Of a stretch of 64,000 nt of DNA, positions 36,601-46,016 are shown in pieces. The notes under the pieces were generated by a model. It saw only the letters and a list, made by a program, of their open reading frames with translations, ran no database searches and was not told where the DNA came from. Made by a program: the position numbers and the translations under genes. Source of the DNA: Mercenaria mercenaria (Eukaryota; Mollusca; Bivalvia; Venerida; Veneridae); NCBI RefSeq assembly GCF_021730395.1, contig NC_069367.1, forward strand, positions 5,888,501 to 5,952,500, written 5' to 3'. How positions within the stretch are numbered: the stretch's first letter is position 1; every line of letters starts with the position of its first letter.

Positions 36601-38676
36601 TCGTAGAAACATGCTCGAACACATCTCCCAAAATCTGCACTTGCCCAACCGGTTCCACTGAAAAATCCATTGAACGAGACGGTCTTATTGCAAGTATTTG
36701 CCTTAGTAAGTAGTAAAAGTATTTACTGTTGAAGTCTTGAAAACTTCTAACGCAAAGGTCCAGAGAAAAAAATCTTTATAGGATCGTGTTTGTTATAAGA
36801 TGTATGTCTGCCATTGATAAATGAACAGCGTTTATAGTAAATTGTCACTTAAATAAACATACATTTTCTATGATGCAGAAAATGCCCGCTTTTAAAGCTA
36901 AGCGAGATTCTGTCTTCGAGCACCTTGCGAATAATTATGCGATTCATTGTAAACGCGGTGGGTATGAAATGCGAAAGGAGCTACAATTCACGAAATTGGC
37001 TTCGTTGCATTTGGCACCGTAGTTGGAGCTACTGTTGCTAGCCACTGTATCGATTTCCGCCTCAGAAAGTATTTCAGCCAGTACTGGAGATTTCTTTTTC
37101 ATTTATTATTCAATTATGTTTCATACGAACTTTAAATATTTTATCAAACTGAGCCATGGTCTCATTTTAATCGCAATGGTTATATTCAAATTGAAACATT
37201 TAACAATCATAATATAGGTTTACTCTGGGGAAAGAAAAAGTATGTACAACGCCATTGAATATTTCATTGCATAGAAATAAGCGTAAAATCAAATTAATCA
37301 GTTTCAGTTTTAGAAAAAAAAAATTTGCAGAAAGTCAAAATTATCCATAATTTAAGACCCTAGAAAATTTGTCATAAATCAGTCATATGTGTACATATCT
37401 GCATTTTAGGAAAACATTTTTTCTCAAATCGTAAGTGCGAGCGAGTCGCTTTACAAAAGCTTTATAACCGAGTGTGCCATTTCATGATAAATTTCACCGT
37501 AAACCATTTGATGGTTTAACAACATCACCCTTGTTCTGGTTTTGTTATATTTGGAATGAAAATGCGTATTCTAAATTATTCCGCCATTGGATTTTTCTCT
37601 TTTTTTCACATTTACAAGAGCAATGAAATAGTCATATTTTTGGTATCAAAGCCGAAGAAGTCGTATCCTTGACGATATTTCCTTATTTATGGTAATTTGC
37701 TGTTTAATGTTTGTGTTGATCCCTTTCATATTGCATGTTATAATGTAGATCTAATATATATTAAATGTTTCTTGTCGATGGTATCTGAAAGTAAAGCAGC
37801 TGGTGATGATGTTAGATGATTTGGGAGCTGTTTTGGTGATTCAAATCGTGGTGGTGACTATGTGTGTGTAGTTTCTTTGTTACTTGTAGGAGTTTTGGCT
37901 TTACTTTTTATTGAAGCCCGGTGTATCGAATTCTCTTACCTCGAAGTTCCGGCTATATTGAAGAAAAAAATTGATCCCGAAAACACTCGCACAAAGTATT
38001 ACTTTAAGTCGTATTTCGGTTATCTCGTATCTAAACGCTCGATCTCTTGGATATAGAGATGTCGAGTTTCAACTGTATTTGAGCCGTGCCATGAGAAAAC
38101 CAACATAGTGCGTTTGCGACCAGCATGGATCCAGAGCAGCCTGCGCATACGCGCTTGTCGCAACATACTATGTTGGTTTTCTCATGGTGCGGCTCATTTA
38201 TTTTTGTATTCCATTCTTTTACAGCTGACAGCACAGGTACGCTGTTATCAAAGGGTACAGCTTGCCAAGCATACAATGAGTGTGAAACATCAAAATGCAT
38301 GATGTGTCCAGAGGACACGAGTAAAAAATGCGTCGGTAAGGACCTGTAAATATTTTAATTATAATTTCTTCGAATTTGTTCAAGCTAGCATAAGCTAGTA
38401 ACTCAATGGCTAGAAACTTAAGTTGAGGTCGTCAATTAATGTATGACTATTCTAATGTTGTCGTATTTTTCATCAGTTGGACATGCAGGATTGCTTTGTA
38501 TAAAATATATCCTAGAAATTGGCTTTCTGCAAGAAAAAAAATGTCAATTAAAACTAGTTAGCCTTTCAGCTTCATCGAGCTTTGATAGTTCATAGCGTGC
38601 ATTCACATAATAGTATATACATATTACAATGGTTGTAAAGTAACCGTTTTTATTTTCAGCTGCCCCAAGCTCATAA
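27697..38676 (+). CDS. Secreted cysteine-rich protein with EB/EGF-like modules
   Basis: Coding exons: 27697-27708, 30414-30474, 31367-31510, 32984-33199, 35598-35693, 36529-36705, 38225-38335, 38660-38676. The sum is 834 nt, encoding 277 aa. Residues 5-25 (MIQTVTAIVSLFILIQLCTS) form a signal peptide. The first exon contributes only MEPS in phase 0; translation could equally begin at residue 5, so this first exon is the least certain part. Five modules follow, each starting near GxxC or xxC and ending CxC or C: ACTDNSACTEANTYC..., DKCNMTLTACQGGSEC..., GEDCTTVDDCYQ..., GESCTTTVDCAQ..., GTACQAYNEC.... The spacing (C-x4/5-C ... C-x-C-x2-G) resembles EB modules and EGF-like repeats common in mollusc secreted proteins. 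Modules 3-4 span exon boundaries. The junctions from exon 2 on are phase 1, so exons 3-7 are symmetric 1-1. No membrane anchor is seen, and the last exon adds only AAPSS. Function is unknown; a matrix, adhesion or defence role is a guess. Confidence 0.8.
28140..28350. repeat. Copy 2 of an interspersed ~220-bp duplication
   Basis: Diverged partner of 25740-25970, with 'tttccatgatggtaatgata', 'taggccaagacaatgtgttt', 'ttttattgaattaatgtagc' and 'gatggttattatctatg'. It lies in the first intron of the cysteine-rich gene. Confidence 0.6.
28480..28625. repeat. GC-rich interspersed repeat fragment
   Basis: The motif 'cccctcccgaacctactcca' with flanking 'gcaaatatttcttgatccgt' resembles the segment at about 47360-47440 ('cccctcccgaacccacccca', 'gcaaaaaatcctgcaca'). 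In reverse, both give a 'GVGSGG' frame. They look like ends of the same unnamed repeat in opposite sequence contexts. Confidence 0.45.
28797..28978. repeat. Hairpin repeat family C, copy 3
   Basis: 'tttggcattctttggttgtt', 'atgtccgaaggatgccggaa', 'gcacggaattgccgattg' and 'gcgggtccactg' align in order with 14690-14850. It lies in intron 1 of the cysteine-rich gene. Confidence 0.5.
29213..29860. mobile_element. ~650-bp TIR element without a transposase
   Basis: The left end 'aggaggcagtaaacagtttt' is mirrored by 'aaaactgtttactgcctcct' at the right end, a 20-bp perfect inverted repeat with 'ttag' next to both ends. The interior holds no long frame. It sits in intron 1 of the cysteine-rich gene. 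The superfamily is unassigned; if TTAG or a similar tetranucleotide is the target site, a 4-bp duplication would follow. Confidence 0.75.
31983..32268 (-). mobile_element. tRNA-headed SINE
   Basis: Read on the minus strand, the head 'gcttagctcattaggtaaga' is an A-box-like sequence and 'gcgagttcgatcctcggg' a B box, typical of a tRNA-derived RNA polymerase III promoter. The body contains 'actgttgaaaaacggcg', and the element ends in a '(caaa)n'-like tail, seen on + as 'tttgtttgtttgttt' at 31983. Tail fragments of the same family occur at about 52568-52625 and 53343-53395 ('gggtttaacgtctttttcaa'). It lies in intron 3 of the cysteine-rich gene. The head is not a functional tRNA. Confidence 0.8.
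33440..33865. repeat. ~18/36-bp AT-rich minisatellite
   Basis: Irregular repeats of 'cattctgacacattgtat' and variants ('tagcattctgacacattg', 'gcattgtgaaacattg'). It lies in intron 4 of the cysteine-rich gene. The minus-strand frames at 33685-33941 derive from it. Confidence 0.75.
33880..34055. mobile_element. Family-B MITE, diverged copy
   Basis: 'ttaacctttagactgctgtg' at the left, then 'tttgcgaccattgcagg' and 'agcatggtctgcaatgttcg', ending 'gcaaagtagaggttga'. It lies directly after the AT-rich minisatellite, in intron 4 of the cysteine-rich gene. Confidence 0.75.
35884..36064. mobile_element. Tc1/mariner-type MITE
   Basis: The left end 'tacagtcaaacctgtgttaa' is mirrored by the right end 'gacaagtttgactgta'. 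Internal 'agaccacctc' motifs repeat on both sides. The TA at each end fits a TA target duplication. About 180 bp, no coding capacity, in intron 5 of the cysteine-rich gene. Confidence 0.75.
37935..38079. repeat. Fragment of a second mariner-like MITE
   Basis: The right end 'gatgtcgagtttcaactgta' has the form of a mariner-like terminal repeat. The interior holds 'ctcgtatctaaacgctcgat' and 'tcttacctcgaagttccgg'. I could not find the matching left end, so this is probably truncated. A family-A MITE follows directly at 38080. Confidence 0.45.
38080..38196. mobile_element. Palindromic MITE, family A, copy 6 (short), next to a splice acceptor
   Basis: The ends 'tgagccgtgccatgagaaaa' and 'ctcatggtgcggctca' are intact, but the centre is deleted, leaving about 117 bp. 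The right end is 28 bases from the acceptor of exon 7 of the cysteine-rich gene (exon begins 38225). The intervening sequence is T-rich and ends 'cttttacag'. Confidence 0.85.
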
Positions 38677-39516
38677 TTTTGAATGTGAGAAAAAAAGAAC
38701 ATTTGGAGCATTTTACAGGGAACACGGGAAAGAAAAAAGGACCTTTAATTTTGTACGACGAGGTCGAGTTCACGACCAAAGGGCTTTTAAAATTACGTTT
38801 CTCTAGGTTATTGAAAGTGCAAAGAAAAATGCCATATTTAGAAAGATACTGAGTGTGAATGAATTGTTTTCTTCGCTTTTATCTAAAGCCTTGATTGCAG
38901 TATATTGTAAAAAATATTGATTTCGTTTCAATGCACGATGAGTCCTGTTTTTATCCTGTTGTTTGATTTAGTCTTCTGTTACAGAGTTGATCTAAGGAAA
39001 GAAATGAGAAGCTTCCGTTTTGTCCGATAGAAAATTTTCGCAGTGTTAGCTACATAATAACCTAACCACATTTAAAGAATGAAATATCTGATTGTGTACT
39101 ATTTTGTATCTCCCAAAGGGTGTTGCTCTACAGAGGTTGCACTGTAATTCGGGTCATGCTTTGTGTTGATGATAGTTAAGTTAAATATATGTATCATACA
39201 GTCACATGAACTTTACTAAATATAGTTATCTGTGTATGTTGGGTTTATTTCTAAATTCTGTTTTGTGAATTAAGTAGATTGTCATTTATTTCGCGTTGCT
39301 CTTTATTAACTTTATTAATTGTGTGTTTTAGGATTGTGCGTTTACTGATCAAGTGTTCGCTTAATTTACTATACAAGTTTTGAGCTGAATGACTATTGCT
39401 TTACGTTGAAATTAAAATTTAGACGTTTTCGTCGACCTTGTTATATGTTTTATATACAGTCACTGTGTTGATAGTTTTCTGAAATTCACAATGTGAAGTG
39501 TTTATATCGATATGTT

Positions 39517-39733
39517 TTAACCCTTATCCTGCTATATTTCTATAATGAACTTGTCCGTCTTTCAATTTGGACAGTACCATTAACTGTTGAACGGGATCCA
39601 TACCAAAAAAATGACTGAATGGCGAACAGTGCAGGTTATGATCAGACTGCACGGATGCAAGGCTGTGTAGGCTGATCATGATCTGCACTGGTTGCAAAGG
39701 CATTATCAATCGTGTCCAGCATGATAAGGGTTA
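39517..39733. mobile_element. Family-B MITE, inverted copy
   Basis: 'ttaacccttatcctgctata' on the left and 'ccagcatgataagggtta' on the right form the terminal inverted repeat. The core is 'actgaatggcgaacagtgca' and 'gatctgcactggttgcaaag', the reverse orientation of the copies at 23781 and 48729. Confidence 0.85.
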
Positions 39734-39909
39734 TGTGGCTATTTCTTAGTATGTAGTGTTTAATTTAAAGTTTATTACTTATTAAAATTCACGGACCTTT
39801 AAAATTCAGCATTTTTTCATCGACCTTTGTCAGTGTTAATATTGTTGAATGCTGAAGCAGAAGTAGTGTATATGTTGTCAATGACTACCTTCGATCTAAC
39901 CATAACTTC

Positions 39910-40200
39910 CCGCGTTTCCCGTGGCCGAACGGTTAAGGTCGTTGACTTCCAGTCACCTGCTCCTCCATGATGTCATTTTGGGTGTAAAATTCTTTCATGT
40001 GAGAAAATCATCCAGCTGGCTTACGGCAGGTCGGTGGTTCTACGCAGATGCTAGCCCGTGCCTGCAGTAATGCCCGAAGGGGCACTTGGACCCTTTCTTG
40101 ACCATCAAAAGTTGGAAATTCATCATATCATCTATGGTCTTGCCGGTGTAGTGGTGCAACGTTAACCGCCTCGACCCCTCCTAAAAAGTAAGGTCAGATG
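39910..40200 (+). mobile_element. tRNA-headed SINE, second family
   Basis: The head 'cccgtggccgaacggttaag' resembles a tRNA(Leu/Ser) A box. The central part 'atccagctggcttacgg', 'ggtggttctacgcagatg' and 'aaggggcacttgga' aligns with 41230-41455, so both belong to one SINE family with a conserved central domain. The 3' end is not sharply defined. Confidence 0.65.
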
Positions 40201-40895
40201 ATGTTGAAACTTCTGGTCTTTCAGGATTGAGGAGTAATTTCAATGTAATTTTGCAATAGAATTTTCCCCAAGACGGCGCCAGGAAGAGGAATGAGGGTTT
40301 TTGGGTATCTAATTTCCTCACAGATACATTTCAACCAAGTCTGGAAATTATTTGCTTTGTTGCGTTAATGCGTCAAGGTGAAATGTAAAATGTATTGCAA
40401 ATGTTGTTTCAAAAATACAAAATACAGTGTGTGAAATAACACAGTACATTCGTTTGCGCGCAAAACTGAATTCTATCGCCAACAATAGGGAACTTGAAAT
40501 GCAGCATAACCTGGGCAGGTCATAACTGTTATATGTGGAAAAATAAAGTAAAAGTCATTTTATTTGGGTATTAAAGCAAAATAAATCGAACGTGCTTCTT
40601 CTTCAATACAAACTCCTACGAAGTGATCTTTGTTGCCGCTACACTCCGATTGATATCACAAGGAAGATATCTTACACAGTGGTCTCCCTTATTCTAAATA
40701 TAGCGCTAGTGGAGATAATCTTGCTGGGAGTTCTGCGTCATGCCTATCTATTTTTTTTTCTTTTCAAATTGCAATTTCAACATGGAACAAATATGTTGCG
40801 TATCAATGATTCGATCAAGAAGTATTGGCCACATTTCTTTTTTGTTATTATTATAAAATCCATAATTGTGTACGTCTTTGCCATCCGATTATTAT

Positions 40896-42060
40896 TCATC
40901 AATCCGGTTTCTTTAGTTAGGACCTACAATAGTAAGATTTGTGTCTTGTAAAATGGATGCAACTTTTTCGTATGACCAAAAAACGTGCGTAACATATCCC
41001 TGGTTTCGCAAAGCATATTCAAACTTTCATTGTTTCATTTTTGTCTGACGTCAGCATCTCTGGGCCATAGATTATCTTTGATGTTCAACTTTAAAAAAAA
41101 AAAAAAGAATAAAGAGAAGAAAAATTATAACAATGATATACAATAGACAAGAAACTTTACATTACTGTGACACATAATGATTAAATGTTAAAGAAGTAAG
41201 AACACAAGCAAACAAGTTTTTAATGTAATTTCGAACCTCTTGTCCCTCAGCGATGAGGGTTTGAACCTTGCTCCGGGTGTTGAGTTCTTATGTGATTAAA
41301 CCCAACCATCCAGCTGGCCTACGGAAAGATGGTTGTTCTACCCAGGTACCCGCTCGTGATGAAATATTGCACGGAGAGGCACTTGCGGTTTTCCTCCGCC
41401 ATCAAAATCTGGAAGGTCGCCACATCACCGATGATTGTGTCGGTGAGTAAGGCTGATATCTATATAAATTCCGCTTCACATTATTTTTTGTGTTTATCCT
41501 ATTCAGTGTCACTCACTTGAAAAACAATAGGGACTTATTGAATTAATTACGTAAATAAACTTTTTCAATTGTCTTCTGTGTAAATATATCCAACTACAAT
41601 GAGAGTGTACAAAAGGAAAACAAACAAACTAATAAAATACATTTTGAATATCTTATTCTAAAGATTTCAAGTCTGCACTTGTATTCTGTGAACATAAAAA
41701 GGGAAAAAGAAATTCGAGTATGTGTACGATTGTATTTGCTAAGATATATGTTCACATCTACAAAATGTTTCCCTTGCTGCATATGAAAGTTTATCTGTAA
41801 TTAAGAAACATTTCCTTTCTCTAAACCCGCTAATAATATCAATCATACATAGTACGAATATAGGCATAGTGGCAACGCTCCATTTGTTTACTTGGGGTTA
41901 TACTCGTTAAATCGGACACAAAACGATTGGTCCAATTTCAATCGAATGACTAATTTGCATTGTAAGTTCAAGATCAGGGCTTCATCTGCCAAAACAGAAG
42001 TAAATAAACAGGTAAATGATAGAACCAATATAACTGAAATGCGATATTGCATTGTCAATA
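40896..42060 (-). pseudogene. Collapsed relic of a second CHST15-like sulfotransferase gene
   Basis: 40896-41065 matches the last exon of the intact gene (44284-44468) in order: 'atccggtttctttag', 'cttgtaaaatggatgcaac', 'ttttcgta', 'tctggtttcgc' against 'cctggtttcgc'. It carries insertions that would disrupt the frame, and no matching acceptor is evident. 41140-41185 matches the following intron ('acaatagacaagaaacttta' against 'acaatagattagcaactta'). 41790-41880 resembles exon 1 ('gaaacatttcctttctctaa', 'aacccgctaataatatc'), and 41940-42060 matches its upstream flank ('gcattgtaagttcaagatca', 'aacagaagtaaataaacagg'). Nothing like exons 2-6, including both PAPS-binding motifs, is found between. 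A SINE occupies much of the gap. The gene is therefore a tandem duplicate that lost its centre. Confidence 0.7.
41230..41455 (+). mobile_element. SINE inserted in the sulfotransferase relic
   Basis: It has 'gggtttgaaccttgctccg' (B-box-like), 'catccagctggcctacgg', 'atggttgttctacccaggta' and 'agaggcacttgcgg', shared with the SINE at 39910. The + frames at 41268-41520 derive from it. Confidence 0.65.
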
Positions 42061-42108
42061 AATATTAGTACGTCCATCTACGGCAAGAGGCCTATTAAAA
42101 TAAGATTC

Positions 42109-42319
42109 TTAACTTTTAGCCTGCTGGTGGCAAATGGTTCTGCCTTTGCGACCAGTGCAGTCCAAGATCAACCTGCACATCCCTGTAGCCTGATCATGGT
42201 CTGCACTGTTCACCATTCAGAAAGTAATTTTTCGGTGAACATTCCTTCAAATAGTAAATGGTACTGCCCAAATTAAATGATAGACTAGTCCATTTTAGAA
42301 ATTTAACAGGCTAAAAGTG
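42109..42319. mobile_element. Family-B MITE
   Basis: 'ttaacttttagcctgctgg' on the left, 'tttgcgaccagtgcagtcca' and 'gatcatggtctgcactgttc' inside, 'caggctaaaagt' at the right. It lies just beyond the 5' flank of the sulfotransferase relic. Confidence 0.8.
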
Positions 42320-43789
42320 AAGTAGTTATACTTTTTAATCACGTATCGTATAATGTAATCATTTGCAAATATAGCATCGAAATTAAATTGTTTTGAATTT
42401 ACAACAAACATTTCTTGATAAAAATTGTCTAAATTAGTAAATTAATAAAAAAAATAAAAAAAAAATTTAATTAAAAACAACTCTGTTTTATACAAATCAG
42501 TAAGTACAAAATCCAAAGGGATTGATATCTTACTGAATAAATTCGTAAATACTGTATAGGAAAAAATCTCGTAGTCAAATACGGAATTGTGATTTTAAAA
42601 GTTTATTTCAAAATCTTACAAAAAATGTTTTAATTTCTTATTATTTTTAAGCTATTGTCAATTTCAGATAACGAAGGTGAGATTTATAAATGAAATAACT
42701 TTACATTAATTTGGATTGGTAAATTGACGAATATATTACAAAGTAAACAAAAGTTGACAAAACGGTTTATATTTTAAAAAGAATGTCTGATATTCAAAGA
42801 GTCAGTTTAATTTGACCCTGCTTAAATGCATAGACATTTGTAAACAGAATTGTCGTGTTTTTTTTTCCTGCCCCATTGCACTTCAGTAGCTCTATGCCAT
42901 ACAATCTATAACATTAGTTCTTATTACACTTAACGTAAAGCGGAGAAACAAGTCCCAGTTAGAACTTCGGGAATGTAAAGAACCACAGGGTATATTTGTA
43001 TACTTTTAGTACCAGTTCATTTATTTATTTTTTCACATAATGAACAAAAGAGTTGCCCATTCATGCAAGTGATTACCAGCAGCTGGTAGGTAATGTTTAG
43101 AATAATCCGCCTGTAGAACACATTTACACTGTAAAAACGACACAAAGACTTTGCTGATATAGCCCATAGTGTGTACATTAGCGTGATATTTTTTTGTATA
43201 TGTAACATGTAAATTACCCAGAAATGGAAAGCAGACTTTGAAAGGAATTGAACAAATAAACTTATTGCACAGAACCAACAAAAAAAATAAAAAAAAATAG
43301 AGAAACATGTACAGCTATTATGAAGTGCATAAATTGAAATTATTTTATTTCAAATTGATCTAAATTCAGCGTATATGTTAGGAACTATCGAACACGTGCA
43401 TGCACGTCCTTCAGGTGTTCCCACAGTTATTGATTCTAACGTTTGCATTATCATTAGTCTGTCGACAAAAATTCTAACACGACCGGATTTGTTTTCCTAG
43501 CAAACAAAGAAAACTGAAATGGTGACATTATCATGCAACAAAATCACTATTTGTACGTCACGATTATAACGTCATACCGTCGAACGTCATTTTGCGCTGT
43601 GAAAAAGAGTACCACATAAAACGGGTAAATATTTCGTTGATGTCATCAAGGATGAATATAGTGATATACTGACCTTGATATAGTGCTGATTTCAAAATAA
43701 TATATCTAAAACTGTGATTTTGTCGGGAAAAAAATTAATATCAGTTGTCAATATCTCAAACAGCCTTGGCAAGTCAGTAATGGAACAAA

Positions 43790-44215
43790 TAACGGGTCGC
43801 ATTTTATTTTGCATATTAGTGATACTAGTCTGGAGTAATTGACTTGTTGTACATATCAGTAGTACAAATCCGAAATATTTGTCTTTCTTTGCATATCAGT
43901 AATACCAGTCTAGAATATTTGTTTTACTTTGCATATCAGTGATTTCAGTCTTCAATATTTGTTTTGTTTTTCATATCAGTGATACCAGTCTAGACTATTG
44001 CATTTGTCATGACTTTGCATATCCGATGAGTGAAACCAGTCTAGAATATTTGTTTTATTTTGCATATAAGTGATACCAGTCTAGTGTATTTGTCATGACT
44101 TTGTAAATCAGTGATTCCAGTCTAGAACATTTGTTTTACTTTGAATATCAGTGATATAAGTCCGGATTATTTGTCTTATTGTGCATATTATTGATACAAG
44201 TCTGGGTATTTGCGA
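43790..44215. repeat. ~48-bp minisatellite downstream of the sulfotransferase gene
   Basis: About nine units of 'gcatatcagtgataccagtc' plus 'tagaatatttgttttacttt', some lengthened by 'catttgtcatgactt'. It ends about 70 bp beyond the stop codon of the minus-strand sulfotransferase gene, so it may be transcribed in its 3' UTR. Confidence 0.85.
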
Positions 44216-44283
44216 GATTTCTCTAAAACATTCAGCTTTATCAAAAAGCTTCATAACTGTGTCCTTTAATAACTGTTGGCTAA

Positions 44284-45969
44284 TCATCCATCCGGTTTCT
44301 TTAGCACAAGGTTCGAGTCTTGTAAAATGGATGCAACATTTTCGTACGACTGTGCGTAAAACTTGTATAATATCTCTCTGGTTTCGCTCAACATATCCAT
44401 ACTTTTGATGTTGACATTTTTCTCTGACTTCATTATCATTTGTTCGTAGATTTCCTTAGACGGAAAATCTGAAGAAAAAATAATACTAGTAGTTAGAACA
44501 TACTTCCCTTCTAAATTTCTATAACGAACTTTTCCACCTTTCAATGTGGACAGTACCATTAAATGTTAAAAGGGGTGTTTACAAAAAAATATATTGACTG
44601 AATGGCGAACAGTGCAGATCTTGATCAGACTGCACGGATGTGCAGGTTGATCCTGATCTATACAATGGTCGCAAAGGCAGAATCACGCCAGCATGATAAG
44701 AGTTAAATTACAATAGATTAGCAACTTACATTACCGTGACCCATAAAATGACCCTGCGTCTTTTTAACTGTTTTATTTATAGACGACGCAAATGCAGAGT
44801 TTATTTGACGACTGCCGCGTAGACATGCACAAAATTGAAACAGTATGGAAAAAAAAAACAATCAAATGTAAATGAGGGTTTCACTCTTGCTATTATTTTA
44901 ATGAAAACATACAACATGTATTAATATGTTGAATATACTTTGGTTATACCAATATCAAGATGCTCGAAAACACGTTGGAGAACAACGGATGTGTTCTTCT
45001 TGTAATCCTCAGTTCGAACAATCAATAATTGTTTCCTTGGAAAAATTCTCAGCCAATCACTAACATGAATGTCGTAAATTCCCATCCGTAGACGCATCTG
45101 AAACAAAAGATATAACATATTTATATTATAATCTATATGCATGAGTCATTGATTTGATATCAAAAAGAGAACTGAACCTATTGGAAAATCAGAAAAACTT
45201 GAATTACACACCTCGATAGCCTAGTGGTAGATCATTCGCTTTGAGTGCGGGAGATCGTGGGTTCGGTCCCCGGCCGCATCATACTAAAGACGTGAGAAAT
45301 GGTACCAGCAGCTCCCTTGCTTTGCACTCAGCATAAAAAGGGAAACTGGTTTCTCTTCTCGCATACTCGCATTCTCGTGGCGGGAGTGATTGATATAAGT
45401 TGTAGAACTTCCTTCACAAGTGAAAAATATATCATTATAAACTAAACACTTGAACTGACCGTTTGGATATAGAAGACCAGGATAAGCACTGTGAGCATAA
45501 TGAAGAATGCACAGAACAAAAACTTTTGAAATTCAAATACATTGACAAACTATGAACGATGTTGTGTGTAGGGTGCTGCTGTAGGGGCGGGTGGAGGCTG
45601 TAATCTTAGTATGAGGTATATTATCTTTCTATATTTGTCTTTGTTTTTATGTGTTTTCATCATATTAGTCTCTTAGACGCGAAACCGTTAAAATACTCAG
45701 TGAAAGTAAGCTTAGATATCAAACATATTTTATTTAGATATATCATTTTAAAACGTATACATTCGGTTTGTTTACCTGGATGGATCCGATGGACTCATTA
45801 TAAGCACATCCCCTGTGAGTAAAATATTTGAGACAGTCGTCATAAATTGCAATGGCATCAACAGTATGTTGATGGAATGATTCTGGACTGGTTTTATAAT
45901 TGAAATATTTCGCCAAATAGAGGTAATCCGACCACAGTCTGCAAAAAAATAAATAAAATAAAATAAAAT

Positions 45970-46016
<47 letters not shown>

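Larger units (their letters stand above)
38677..40895. other. 3' flank of the cysteine-rich gene, with repeats
   Basis: No further exon is seen. A long 3' UTR is possible. Candidate polyadenylation signals include 'aataaa' near 40542. The stretch includes a family-B MITE and a SINE, listed separately. The 119-codon + frame at 40592-40951 has a hydrophobic composition but no recognisable domain, and it overlaps the sulfotransferase relic on the other strand. Confidence 0.4.
42061..44283. other. Spacer between relic and intact sulfotransferase gene
   Basis: 42560-42620 ('gtagtcaaatacggaattgt') is a likely match to the intact gene's far-upstream flank at 52035-52075 ('agagtcaagttcggaatcgt'), extending the duplicated block. 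Apart from a family-B MITE (42109-42319) and the 48-bp minisatellite, nothing coding is seen. Confidence 0.45.

Noticed and set aside
40592-40951. 119-codon hydrophobic + strand frame
   Set aside because: No family features or splice support, and its end overlaps the sulfotransferase relic on the other strand.
45211-45290. Possible tRNA gene on the plus strand
   Set aside because: A SINE head: the body after the B box is shared with the fragment at 19740-19960.
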